Source: Taibaiella koreensis (GTDB lineage Bacteria > Bacteroidota > Bacteroidia > Chitinophagales > Chitinophagaceae). Taken from it: DNA of 64,000 nucleotides. Position 1 is the stretch's first letter, and each line of letters starts with the position of its first letter. The position numbers and the translations under genes were made by a program. The DNA lies in contig NZ_QVNU01000007.1 of NCBI RefSeq assembly GCF_003545715.1, positions 62,001-126,000 on the forward strand, given 5' to 3'. Shown piece after piece: positions 9,044 to 16,771 of this stretch. A model generated the notes under the pieces. It was not told the DNA's origin. It made no database searches and worked only from the letters and a program-made list of their open reading frames with translations.

Positions 9044-10573
9044 TTATTGGTTGATCCATGCTTTTCTCAATGAAATTTGACCTGGGGAAGGATTGCTCAT
9101 TTCGGTAACGGTTTTTTGTACGTCATCATAATCCAATCCTACCTTTTGCAAGCTCTCTTTCAGGGGAATGGGTTGCCCCTCTTCTACATAATCTTTAAAA
9201 AACCGGCGAATTTCAGGAAAGGTCAATGCTGTCATTACTTGAAACAGATCCGCATCTTTAAAGGCCTTTTCAGGACCATATTTTTTAATCAGCTTTTGCA
9301 TCAATTCCTGCGTCCCCATCTTTCCATTGGATAGCTCCCGCAGGCGAATATCAAGGCATAAACCAATTAAGGCGCCTTTCTGGTAAAAATTCATGTACTG
9401 ATCCTGCATCTTAATGGCATTGGTACTCATTTCAGTCATCGATAGTGTATTGTCGAATCCATCCATGCCTTTAATTTTCGCCTCAACCGTTTTGAGAAAG
9501 GCCTGAATACTGATCATTTTCTGCTTTACGGGCATGTGTATTGTCGCATACTCCGTCATCCCTTCGTAAAGCCAGAGATGTCGTGACAATACAGGATTGA
9601 GAAAATTAAAATGCTGTACCTCCTCAGCATGGATATTAAGTGGCGTGAGGATGTGAAAAAATTCATGCGAAGCAACACCTATCAAGGCTTCCGGGAGTTT
9701 ATCGAGCGTTGCCGAACCATACAGGCATACGGTAGAATTGTTGTGTTCAAGGCCATCGGCTAATAATCCTTTCGGGATCTTTTCGTGATAAATCAGAAAC
9801 GCATATCTATCGACGGGCAGCCTGCCGCCAAGATAGGCCTGTTGGTGAAATAAAATGGTTTTCAGTTTAGCCGCTAAAACTTTCGAATAAGATGAATGTT
9901 CCTTTGAATAAAAAGAAACCAGGACTTTCGTATTGCCTACCTGTGTCCAGGTCGTATCCGGTACGCAATACAGTACAGGAGCATCAACCAGGCGACGGTA
10001 ATCTGCTGCCGAAACAATATCTGTCGTATCGTTCTGCTGCCTGTAGTTCAAAGCAGATGAAGCATAAAACCCCCGGTTCTTTTTTATCGTAACCTGGTAA
10101 GGCCTGGGGGGCATTTCTTCGAAATACCCTGCCACAGAACTATAATTAATGATGGAGACGCTGTCTTTTTTAAACATGCTTTCGGGCGATTTGGCACCCG
10201 GCGTATGTTCCAGCAAGTGGCGCCAGCCACCAGATACCTTATAGGTTATAGCAGCAATATGCTCCAGATCAGGTATTACCCAGGTATTGGTATCTGATCT
10301 GTTAACAGCTATGGGCGTTCCCTTTTTATTAAAGGCTTGAAATTCCGAAATATATTGACCAAGATTCAATGCATCGTAGTAGCCCGGAACCATTCTGGGT
10401 ATAACAAATTTGCCCTCCCGCAAATGGTTTTTGGGCGGCAATAAGGTAACCTGAACTTTATCCTCGCGCACATTCAATAAATCAATGTTGTATTGATACA
10501 TGTCGGTTTGCACCTGCGCCGATAACTTTATCGAGAATACCAGCATTGCAATTATAAACAGGAATCTATTCAT
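9044..10573 (-). CDS. M61-family (glycyl-aminopeptidase-like) metallopeptidase, secreted
   Basis: A 509-aa protein with a signal peptide (MNRFLFIIAMLVFSIKLSAQ). The N-terminal beta domain of M61 covers about residues 25-200. The zinc site is HEFFH (residues 303-307), followed by 'WLYEGMTEY', where E337 probably supplies the third ligand. Most M61 peptidases end in a PDZ domain and reach about 600 residues. Here the C-terminus stops shortly after 'SLQKVGLDYDD', so the PDZ domain is absent or reduced. Acts in the periplasm or outside the cell on peptides (family knowledge). Not in an obvious operon. Confidence 0.88.
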   Translation of the reverse strand: MNRFLFIIAMLVFSIKLSAQVQTDMYQYNIDLLNVREDKVQVTLLPPKNHLREGKFVIPRMVPGYYDALNLGQYISEFQAFNKKGTPIAVNRSDTNTWVIPDLEHIAAITYKVSGGWRHLLEHTPGAKSPESMFKKDSVSIINYSSVAGYFEEMPPRPYQVTIKKNRGFYASSALNYRQQNDTTDIVSAADYRRLVDAPVLYCVPDTTWTQVGNTKVLVSFYSKEHSSYSKVLAAKLKTILFHQQAYLGGRLPVDRYAFLIYHEKIPKGLLADGLEHNNSTVCLYGSATLDKLPEALIGVASHEFFHILTPLNIHAEEVQHFNFLNPVLSRHLWLYEGMTEYATIHMPVKQKMISIQAFLKTVEAKIKGMDGFDNTLSMTEMSTNAIKMQDQYMNFYQKGALIGLCLDIRLRELSNGKMGTQELMQKLIKKYGPEKAFKDADLFQVMTALTFPEIRRFFKDYVEEGQPIPLKESLQKVGLDYDDVQKTVTEMSNPSPGQISLRKAWINQ

Positions 10574-10827
10574 CTCTTAAGTGCCTGAAAAGTAAAGCGA
10601 ATAACACGCAGAAAGACTAATGAGCTTGCGTACTTCAATGGTTTTTGAACTTGCAAAAATAGCAAATAGACGCTGGTTTTACGTATGTCTTTTGCCCTGC
10701 CGGCCCGCAGTAGCTTACAGTATACTGCCAGGCTCCTTGAGCGGTCTTTTTTGGATAGGCTTTAAGACCGGCGATTCTTTTGTTCCCTATAGTGCGATAG
10801 GCACTTAAAATAAAAGTGTTCCTGAAA

Positions 10828-10859
10828 TTTGGTTTGTATTGCAGACTGAATTAGTTTTG
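10828..10859 (+). promoter_or_regulatory. Promoter with an operator between the -33 and -7 boxes
   Basis: TTTG (10828-10831) and TAGTTTTG (10852-10859) are 20 bp apart, a full Bacteroidota promoter. The 15-bp near-palindrome GTTTGTATTGCAGAC (10832-10846) fills the spacer. The same motif recurs at 11775, so it is probably the operator of the winged-helix regulator encoded at 11466. Binding would block RNA polymerase. Confidence 0.7.
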
Positions 10860-10881
10860 TACATCAAAAGCTGAATTTTTT

Positions 10882-11457
10882 ATGGAAATGGAAGAAAAAT
10901 CCCTTTCGCCACAAGAAGGTTTGCAATTGATTGCAGATGCAATTGCAATGACTAAAGGGAACATCAGGCAGAACAGCTTTTCTTTTTTACTTTGGGGCTG
11001 GCTGGTTGCAATAGCCAGTTTCCTTTTCTTCATTCTGCAGCACTATACATTAACGCAATTCTATTTTTTGCCGTTTCCCATTTTTGCATTTTGCGGAATC
11101 GTTATCACCATCATTTACTACAGGCAAAAGGTTTCCGTTGCTACAATTTCTTACTTAACAGATTTTCTGTACAAAATGTGGCTGGTGCTGGGCTTTTCAT
11201 TTTTTGCGGTTGTATTCATTAATGTATCGCAACATCATGTGCCATTCACTTACACGTTAATCATTGCAGCGATCGGAACGGCAGCATCGGGACTTGTAAT
11301 GAGGTTTAGTCCCCTGATCCTAGGTGGCTTTGTGTTGTTCATTGCTGCAATTATTACGGTATACCTGGCCGATGAGTATAAGGTATTGGTTCATGGCATT
11401 GCCTTCATTTTAGGCTATATCATTCCCGGTTATTTATTGAAATTTTCATCCAAATAA
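10882..11457 (+). CDS. Integral membrane protein of unknown function, co-transcribed with a regulator
   Basis: A 191-aa protein with a polar N-terminus ('EEKSLSPQEGLQLIADAIAM') and five or six membrane segments. It has no recognised catalytic motif. Proteins of this layout are often found upstream of a small winged-helix regulator in Bacteroidota, as here: the regulator starts 8 bp after the stop. The start follows the promoter at 10828-10859 by 22 bp. Probably part of a two-gene autoregulated unit; its function is unknown. Confidence 0.75.
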   Translation: MEMEEKSLSPQEGLQLIADAIAMTKGNIRQNSFSFLLWGWLVAIASFLFFILQHYTLTQFYFLPFPIFAFCGIVITIIYYRQKVSVATISYLTDFLYKMWLVLGFSFFAVVFINVSQHHVPFTYTLIIAAIGTAASGLVMRFSPLILGGFVLFIAAIITVYLADEYKVLVHGIAFILGYIIPGYLLKFSSK

Positions 11458-11465
11458 CTTCGAAA

Positions 11466-11750
11466 ATGTATAGCGAACTTGATCCGGTGCTCAATGTACC
11501 TGTACGTTTGGCAATTGTTTCAATTCTTATAAAAGTTAAGCAAGCCGATTTTAAGTATCTGATGGAAAACACCAGTACAACACAGGGTAATTTAAGTCAC
11601 CAGATAAAAAAGTTGAATGAAGCCGGATATATTGAAGTCGAAAAGACCTCCAAAGGCAACTATCCGCAAACGATTTGCAGACTAACAATAAAAGGCAAAG
11701 AAGCCTTCGAAAGTTATATTGAAGCCATAAAAAAATACCTGCACTTATAA
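11466..11750 (+). CDS. Winged-helix transcriptional regulator (HTH_34-like)
   Basis: A 94-aa single-domain protein with a winged helix: 'TTQGNLSHQIKKLNEAGYIEVEK' is the recognition helix plus wing, followed by 'RLTIKGKEAFESYIEAIKKYL'. This is the ArsR/MarR-like small regulator group (HTH_34 type). There are no Cys or His pairs for a metal site, so the signal is unknown. It probably represses its own promoter through the operator at 10832-10846 and the SDR gene downstream through the matching site at 11775-11789 (inference from the shared motif). Confidence 0.88.
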   Translation: MYSELDPVLNVPVRLAIVSILIKVKQADFKYLMENTSTTQGNLSHQIKKLNEAGYIEVEKTSKGNYPQTICRLTIKGKEAFESYIEAIKKYLHL

Positions 11751-11774
11751 CAAGATATTTTTTTTGACAATTTG

Positions 11775-11789
11775 GTTTGCATCGCAAAC
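11775..11789 (+). promoter_or_regulatory. Perfect operator palindrome upstream of the SDR gene
   Basis: GTTTGC-ATC-GCAAAC is a perfect 6-3-6 inverted repeat preceded by TTTG, as in the copy at 10832-10846; 11 of 15 bases plus the flank are shared between the two. It lies between the regulator gene and the SDR gene it probably controls. Confidence 0.7.
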
Positions 11790-11842
11790 TAAATGGGAAC
11801 CAAAACAGTTAAATAAATCATACAACAATAAATAATAGAACA

Positions 11843-12619
11843 ATGGAAAATCTAATAACGGAAAGTCATTTTAAAGATAAAGTAGTATTGGTAACAGGCA
11901 GCTCGAGAGGAATAGGAGCAGCCACTGCAATAGCGTTTGCGAAACACGGCGCCAAAGTGGTTTTGCACGGAAGAGATGGGCTTGCGCTTAAAAAGGTACA
12001 AGATGTTATTGCTGCATTGGGTGGCGATGCCACTATAGCAATAGCCGACTTAAATAAGTTTGATGAAATAGAAGCCATGCGCGAACAGATTCAAAAGGAC
12101 TTAGGCGAAGTAGATATTCTTGTAGCTAATGCAGGTGGAAGTTTTACGCCACCGGCGCCACTTGAAGAAATTCCCGAAGAGGGTTGGCGGGCTTCAGTAG
12201 ATGGTAACTTAACGGTTACTTTTTTAACGCTTAAAAGCTTTTTGTCCGCCATGAAGAAACGCAAAAGCGGGCACATCATTACGATGTCGTCCTCAGCAGG
12301 ACGCAGGCCACACGCTATGGCGCCCATACCTTACGGCGCCGCAAAAGCCGCCATTACAATGCTTACCCAGGATGTTGCGGCGCAGGTAGGGCCGTATGGG
12401 ATTCATGTGAATTGCATTGCTCCCGGAACAATCCTGACAGAACGCAATATCAGTCGCATACCCGAAGGACAGCAAAAAGCAATGGTTGATTACCATCCCA
12501 TCAAGCGCCTGGGCACGCCTGAAGATGTTGCAAACGCTGCTATTTTCCTGGCATCGGAAAACGCCTCGTGGATTACCGGTACGGTACTGGATATTGCTGG
12601 TGGCGCAGTAATGATTTAA
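11843..12619 (+). CDS. SDR-family NAD(P)-dependent oxidoreductase
   Basis: A 258-aa classical short-chain dehydrogenase. It has the nucleotide-binding TGSSRGIG near residue 20, NAGG near residue 95, the catalytic Ser region ('ITMSSSAG'), YGAAK as the Tyr/Lys pair near residue 163, and the C-terminal 'ITGTVLDIAGGAVMI'. It resembles 3-oxoacyl-ACP reductase or glucose dehydrogenase-like SDRs; the substrate cannot be told. It follows a predicted operator of the adjacent regulator. A 126-bp repeat element sits immediately after its stop. Confidence 0.92.
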   Translation: MENLITESHFKDKVVLVTGSSRGIGAATAIAFAKHGAKVVLHGRDGLALKKVQDVIAALGGDATIAIADLNKFDEIEAMREQIQKDLGEVDILVANAGGSFTPPAPLEEIPEEGWRASVDGNLTVTFLTLKSFLSAMKKRKSGHIITMSSSAGRRPHAMAPIPYGAAKAAITMLTQDVAAQVGPYGIHVNCIAPGTILTERNISRIPEGQQKAMVDYHPIKRLGTPEDVANAAIFLASENASWITGTVLDIAGGAVMI

Positions 12620-12622
12620 TCT

Positions 12623-12748
12623 GAGTATCCGGATATAGGAAACAGAGCCGGTCCTTGAGCTTGTCAAAAGGACAAGATGGTGCTTCGACGAGCTCAGCAA
12701 CCGTTATGTAGAAGCAAATTGTATCCTGTTTCCTATATCCGGATAGTC
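12623..12748 (+). repeat. Interspersed element, copy A (19-bp perfect terminal inverted repeats)
   Basis: Starts with TATCCGGATATAGGAAACA (12626-12644) and ends with its exact reverse complement (12727-12745). The core holds two inverted arms of the GCTGAGCTTGTCGAA type. Further copies lie at 15001 and 37376, and a core-only copy at 23053. It carries no gene and could form a long hairpin or act as terminator or MITE-like element. Confidence 0.85.
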
Positions 12749-12785
12749 ACTTGATTTAAATAACGATAACCCATAAATTGAAATT

Positions 12786-13247
12786 ATGAACATGATAGTA
12801 TTATTGATCACGACGGTGGTTTTGTGGATAGTCGTTGCCGCCTCTTGGCTCCAGCGCCTTTATGCAATGCCCCGATGGTTTGAAAACCCGCCGGCTTCAT
12901 TTGAACGCATACGCCGGCAAAGTAAAGCATCCCGGATATTTTGGCTGCCCATTATGGCATTATCGCTCATATCCTCCATTGCAAGCTTAATCATGAATTG
13001 GGGATATCCGGATATCAGAACTTATATGCTTATAGCATTGGCATGTTTTGTTCTTAATGGCGTATCCACCGGGCTGTACTTCGTTAAGGAGATATTGATT
13101 TTTGCCAGGATGCCGGCCGATGCGCCCCAAACACCAGCACTTTTAACGAGAACAAAAACCTGGCTTAAGTGGACTACACTGAGAAACGTTTTACAAGTCT
13201 TTTCTGCTGTTTTTGCAACAATGGCCTACCTGCATTTCATTAAGTAA
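12786..13247 (+). CDS. Membrane protein, possibly DUF1772-like
   Basis: A 153-aa protein with four predicted membrane helices, beginning 'MIVLLITTVVLWIVVAASW' and ending 'VFATMAYLHFIK'. Size and layout resemble the small DUF1772/anthrone-oxygenase-like membrane proteins, one of which appears to follow at 13308. No catalytic residues can be assigned. Probably in one transcript with the next two genes. Confidence 0.65.
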   Translation: MNMIVLLITTVVLWIVVAASWLQRLYAMPRWFENPPASFERIRRQSKASRIFWLPIMALSLISSIASLIMNWGYPDIRTYMLIALACFVLNGVSTGLYFVKEILIFARMPADAPQTPALLTRTKTWLKWTTLRNVLQVFSAVFATMAYLHFIK

Positions 13248-13307
13248 AAAAACAAGAAGACATCGTCATCGCAGCTTTTAAAAAAACTTCCTTTAAAATC
13301 GAATTTT

Positions 13308-13787
13308 ATGATAAGGAAACTCTCTCATTTTATCGCACTCGTGCTGCTAATGCTTATTACGGGTCTGTTTTGGGGAACATGGTTCTCGATGAGCAGAACA
13401 ATGGAAACTTTTTCAGTGGCGGAATTCATTCACATAGGTAAAACAATAATCGGCAATGTGGCAAACCCAATGAAGGTGATCATGCCCGCATGCATTTTAT
13501 CCATGACAATTTCCGCGTGGAAGTATGAGCAAAAAAAATCGCTTGGTTTTTATCTGCTTGTTTTTTCATTGGCGCTGCTTATTGTTGTGCTGATAATAAC
13601 TGTCGGTATTGAAGTTCCTATTGACAACCAAATAAAACAATGGACAGCCGATACAGCGCCGGCCAATTGGGAAGCCATCCGAAATCGTTGGGAAGTCTAT
13701 CACACCACCCGCGCATTTGTATCTATTATGAGTTTTGGACTTTTTTCATCAGCACTTCTAAAGACATTTCAAAAGCCTTTATCATGA
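13308..13787 (+). CDS. DUF1772 (anthrone oxygenase-like) membrane protein
   Basis: A 159-aa protein with four membrane helices. 'GLFWGTWFSMSRTM' near the N-terminus and 'EVPIDNQIKQWTAD ... NRWEVYHTTRA' near the C-terminus match the DUF1772 pattern (polar Asn, Trp, Arg and His at conserved places). Some relatives act on aromatic polyketides, but most are of unknown function. The stop overlaps the next start as ATGA, so the genes are coupled. Confidence 0.75.
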   Translation: MIRKLSHFIALVLLMLITGLFWGTWFSMSRTMETFSVAEFIHIGKTIIGNVANPMKVIMPACILSMTISAWKYEQKKSLGFYLLVFSLALLIVVLIITVGIEVPIDNQIKQWTADTAPANWEAIRNRWEVYHTTRAFVSIMSFGLFSSALLKTFQKPLS

Positions 13788-14101
13788 AGCGTTTCACTTA
13801 CAAACACCTTTTGGCGACAGCACTTTTTCTTTCGACTTTTCTTTTCGTTACCGCGTTTCAAACGGCAACGGTAACCCATCTTAAAATAACGGTTACCGGA
13901 ATTAAAAATTCAAAGGGAGCAATTAATTTCAATCTATACAACAAGGCTGAAGGTTTCCCGAAAGAGCAGGCGAAGGCATTTAAACGATTAAGCGCCAGGA
14001 TCACCAACGGTACAAGTACGGTCACTTTTGAAAATATTCCTTTTGGTGAATATGCCCAGGCTGCTTACCACGATGAAAACGGCAATACCAGGCTTGGATG
14101 A
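13784..14101 (+). CDS. DUF2141 secreted protein, C-terminally truncated
   Basis: A 105-aa product with a signal peptide ('HLLATALFLSTFLFVTAFQ') and a DUF2141 beta-sandwich ('LKITVTGIKNSKGAINFNLYN', 'YAQAAYHDENGNTRLG'). Family members usually run about 140 residues and continue after 'HDeNgNgkLd' with a conserved 'G.P.E.ygfSN' part. Here a TGA comes directly after 'NTRLG', so the last third is missing. Either a naturally short form or a decayed gene. The ATGA overlap with the gene before sets the start. Confidence 0.7.
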   Translation: MKRFTYKHLLATALFLSTFLFVTAFQTATVTHLKITVTGIKNSKGAINFNLYNKAEGFPKEQAKAFKRLSARITNGTSTVTFENIPFGEYAQAAYHDENGNTRLG

Positions 14102-14104
14102 AAA

Positions 14105-14131
14105 ACAGGGCAAAGGCAAGCTCTGCCCTGT
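14105..14131 (+). terminator. Hairpin after the DUF2141 gene
   Basis: ACAGGGCA / TGCCCTGT, 8-bp stem, begins 3 bp after the stop codon. There is no long T run, so termination strength is uncertain. Confidence 0.5.
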
Positions 14132-14282
14132 CTGAATGGTAATGTTATTGCTTCAGTGGTTAATGCCATTCCATAGCGCCCGCCGCTACTCTGGTGCTTA
14201 GCTGGAGGGCTGTTTCAAATCCCAGGGTGGAATATTGGCTTTGATGGCCTTAGCGTTGCAGCAGTTTTATTCTTCCAAGGCA

Positions 14283-14933
14283 TTAATAAGCGACAGTAAA
14301 GCGTTTGCGGCTATATTCCGGACTTTCTATTTCGTCTACAATGGCTACAGCGACGTCTTCCACAGAAATGATGCTTCTTTTTTCTTCATTATAGACGGGT
14401 GTGTCCAGCCCGGTACGGTAAGTCCCTTTTCTTTCGCCGGAAGTGCCCTGGTGCATTTCAAGGGCAGGGCTTAAAAAGGTCCAATCCAATTCCTTTTCCT
14501 CTTTCAGGATATTCAAATAATCCCTTGCTGCCAGGGCGCCGGGCTTCCATTCAGCCGGGAAGTCGGGGGTATCTACTTTTTGCAGGCCTTCCGCAACAAA
14601 AAGGCTTCCGGCGCCGCCAACCACCAGCAGGCGCTGCACGCCAGATCTTTTTACACCTTCCTGAATGGCAGCGGAGCCCCGCAGGAATTCATGATACAGA
14701 TCCGGGTGGGTCCATCCAGGGTTGTAAGCGCTGATCACAATGTCATTGGCCTTTACGGCCTCGGCTACTGCTGCTGCATCCAATACATTTGTTGGTTTGC
14801 GAACGATGAGGCTATGCTGCGGTATTTGCTCTGGATGGCGTGCGATGGCCGTTACCTGGTGACCTCTTTCAATAAGCTCATTTAAAATGGCGGTTCCTAC
14901 GAAGCCTGTGGCTCCAATCAAGGCTACTTTCAT
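14283..14933 (-). CDS. NAD(P)H-binding oxidoreductase of the NmrA/epimerase type
   Basis: A 216-aa Rossmann protein starting 'MKVALIGATGFVGTAILNEL' (GxxGxxG cofactor motif), with 'VGGAGSLFVAEG' and 'WTFLSPALEMHQGTSGERKG' typical of the NAD(P)-binding atypical SDRs that Rrf2-type regulators often control. The catalytic Tyr-x3-Lys is not evident. It is probably controlled by the Rrf2 protein encoded just upstream on the same strand, because both genes carry the same operator. Likely role: response to a redox or electrophile signal (inference). Confidence 0.85.
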   Translation of the reverse strand: MKVALIGATGFVGTAILNELIERGHQVTAIARHPEQIPQHSLIVRKPTNVLDAAAVAEAVKANDIVISAYNPGWTHPDLYHEFLRGSAAIQEGVKRSGVQRLLVVGGAGSLFVAEGLQKVDTPDFPAEWKPGALAARDYLNILKEEKELDWTFLSPALEMHQGTSGERKGTYRTGLDTPVYNEEKRSIISVEDVAVAIVDEIESPEYSRKRFTVAY

Positions 14934-14957
14934 GTTTTGATTTTAAGTGGTTATTAA

Positions 14958-14982
14958 TACTGTTATAGTTTTTGTTACAGTT
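14958..14982 (-). promoter_or_regulatory. Predicted Rrf2 operator upstream of the oxidoreductase
   Basis: ACTGT and ACAGT half-sites span 23 bp outer to outer, the same spacing as in the site at 15545-15569, with an AT-rich centre. The site lies 25 bp upstream of the start codon. Confidence 0.65.
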
Positions 14983-15000
14983 TTAGATAAAAAAAATTTT

Positions 15001-15136
15001 GACTATCCGGATATAGGAAATAAAGCCGGTCTTTGAGCTTGCCGAACTTTTCTCACCGAAGGTAAAGGACAGTGATGCTTCGACAAGCCCGGCAGCTGTT
15101 ATTTTAGAAGCAAATGGTATCCTGTTTGCTATATCA
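15001..15136. repeat. Interspersed element, copy B (right end decayed)
   Basis: The left terminus matches copies A and C (GACTATCCGGATATAGGAAA) and the core arms are recognisable. The right terminus is degenerate (CTGTTTGCTATATC). It abuts the stop codon of the Rrf2 gene and may terminate its transcript. Confidence 0.75.
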
Positions 15137-15137
15137 A

Positions 15138-15545
15138 TTATTGAAACTTCTTTGCAAAATCTTTCACGGTTATCTTTCCGAGTTGTTTCAAAAACAGGTT
15201 ATCTGCGGTGCGGAACAGGTCTTTCAGATGGCCGTTTATCTGTTTGCCTACGGGGCAGTCGGGATTGGGGTCGTTCGACCTGCCTAGTAGGGGTGTGTCG
15301 TTTACGGCTTTGTACACCTCAGACAGGGTAATTTTTGACGAAGCCTTACCCAGCATATAGCCGCCGCCTTTACCTTCCTTACTTTCGATAAAGCCCAATG
15401 CCCGCAGGTTGCCGATCTCTTTACGCACGATAGCAGGGTTCACATTAATGCTGCCGGCAATGAACTCGGAAGAAAGCAGCTCACCTTTATTAAATTCCAA
15501 AAGCGTAAGGATGTGTAAAGCCGTTGCGAATCGTCCGTTATTCAT
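15138..15545 (-). CDS. Rrf2-family transcriptional regulator
   Basis: A 135-aa protein with the Rrf2 winged helix: 'ALHILTLLEFNKGELLSSEFIAGSINVNPAIVRKEIGNLRALGFIESKEGKGGGYML'. The single Cys in 'NPDCPVGKQ' means there is no three-Cys Fe-S site of the IscR type. It resembles the single-Cys thiol-sensing or HypR/YwnA group. An open frame extends upstream to 15572, but those codons are the operator palindrome itself, so the ATG at 15545 is the start. Predicted to repress itself and the oxidoreductase gene at 14283. Confidence 0.9.
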   Translation of the reverse strand: MNNGRFATALHILTLLEFNKGELLSSEFIAGSINVNPAIVRKEIGNLRALGFIESKEGKGGGYMLGKASSKITLSEVYKAVNDTPLLGRSNDPNPDCPVGKQINGHLKDLFRTADNLFLKQLGKITVKDFAKKFQ

Positions 15546-15569
15546 ACTGTAATTATTATTATTACAGTA
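15545..15569 (-). promoter_or_regulatory. Autoregulatory Rrf2 operator
   Basis: Perfect palindrome TACTGTAAT-N7-ATTACAGTA that touches the start codon. It follows directly the -7 box at 15570-15577, so bound repressor would cover the transcription start. Confidence 0.75.
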
Positions 15570-15599
15570 CAAAGATACGCCGGTTATTTGATTTTCAAA
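15570..15599 (-). promoter_or_regulatory. Promoter of the Rrf2 gene
   Basis: On the minus strand TTTG (15596-15599), an 18-bp spacer, then TATCTTTG (15570-15577). The leader is very short, about 20 nt. Confidence 0.65.
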
Positions 15600-16000
15600 A
15601 TTTTTTTGAATCCCGATGTGCTATAAAGTGAATCCCTTGCCGGCGCACATTAGAATCGTCTCTCCCGCTAAAGGCATATGCCGGTAGCTGACAGCGGACC
15701 TTGATCGTCTGCATCTTTCGGATCAGTGTCTTCAATTGTTCAAAGGTATTGAGATGCTTCGGTGGCGCCCGCAGCTGTCAGCATAAATGGTATGTTTAGG
15801 TTTGGGCTAACATAACGGTAAACGCGCCGTTGTCATCCCGAATCGCTTGCGCAGCTTGCGAATGAAGGATTTCGTCCTGTTGAAAAAGGATATTTGTACA
15901 GGTTAAGAGAAAGCTGTTCCCTTAGCTCAAGATATTGCCCTCGCAGGAAGAAATTTTGAAATGCTATGGATACCTTATTTTTTAACGAAACGACATTGGG
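15600..16000. other. Intergenic region without a recognisable gene
   Basis: About 400 bp. A minus-strand frame between about 15605 and 15765 is open for about 50 codons but has no ATG and no known motif; it may be a decayed gene. Around 15832-15886 is a GTCATCCCGAATCGC-type stretch of the kind often repeated in Chitinophagaceae intergenic DNA. No RNA seen. Confidence 0.4.
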
Positions 16001-16684
16001 TTAATAAATCCAATAATACTTGGATTTACCAATAAAATTAGCCTTCAAATTTTCATATTCACTCTTCTTGGTTAAGTACAATTTGGCCGGAAAACTCATA
16101 ACGCCATTTTCTCCTTCATCTTTGCCCAACGTCAAATTGATGATAAAGTCATCAGTAACCCATTCATAATATTCTCCGTGTTGAAGTGTTTCTTCTATTA
16201 TTTGAGGTTTACCATAAACGTTTTCTAATTTGTGTTTTAACGCGTAGAAGTTTTTCTTGTCGTCTTTATAAGTTTCCGAAGTAGCTCTCAAAGATTGAAA
16301 TTCATTTTTATCATTAGCTGCCATATCCAATTTTTGAAATCTTATACCTTCGAATGTTGCCAAAGTGTCTTTTGTGTTCATTCCCTTCATTTCGTAAAGC
16401 AGAAGATATATATTGTTATCAACAAATAAAGTATCTATGTTTTCAAGAAATTTATAGTCTTTCAGTAATTCTTCGGAGAATGCTTCTTTTGTTTTTCTTT
16501 GAGAATATAACGCTAATGATTTTTGGTGCGTTTCGATTTGATTTTTATAAAATTCATATACATTGAATTTTACGGAAAAAGTTTTTAAGTCTATTATTTT
16601 TTTTCCCAATTCGGGGTGTTGACCACAAACCGGTATGGCAAAAATGAATATAAACAAAAGCGATAGGGTAGCTAATTTTTGCAT
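16001..16684 (-). CDS. Exported protein of unknown function, AT-rich
   Basis: A 227-aa protein with a signal peptide (ATLSLLFIFIFAIPVCGQ). The mature part is rich in Lys, Asn, Phe and Tyr and has no domain I recognise. Codons are clearly AT-richer than in the neighbouring genes, and the gene is alone between non-coding stretches. Together these suggest acquisition by transfer. It could be a periplasmic or surface protein. Confidence 0.65.
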   Translation of the reverse strand: MQKLATLSLLFIFIFAIPVCGQHPELGKKIIDLKTFSVKFNVYEFYKNQIETHQKSLALYSQRKTKEAFSEELLKDYKFLENIDTLFVDNNIYLLLYEMKGMNTKDTLATFEGIRFQKLDMAANDKNEFQSLRATSETYKDDKKNFYALKHKLENVYGKPQIIEETLQHGEYYEWVTDDFIINLTLGKDEGENGVMSFPAKLYLTKKSEYENLKANFIGKSKYYWIY

Positions 16685-16729
16685 TTATTTTGACGTTATT
16701 TCATTTTTTAAAGGACGTTTATTCCCCGT

Positions 16730-16756
16730 GCTGGCGCACGCGCCTTCGTATGTGCC
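16730..16756. repeat. REP-like palindromic element, family 2
   Basis: GCTGGCGCACGCGCC followed by TTCGTATGTGCC. Related copies lie at 31045, 56841, 56907 and 57244, all in intergenic DNA. Confidence 0.55.
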
Positions 16757-16771
16757 GCTAAAGAAACAGCT

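Noticed and set aside
10620-10808. 62-codon open frame before the winged-helix operon
   Set aside because: No domain, no promoter box, odd composition; probably chance in the promoter region of two divergent genes.
15600-15770. Possible transposase remnant on the minus strand
   Set aside because: About 50 open codons without a start or a match I can name; not enough to call a mobile element.
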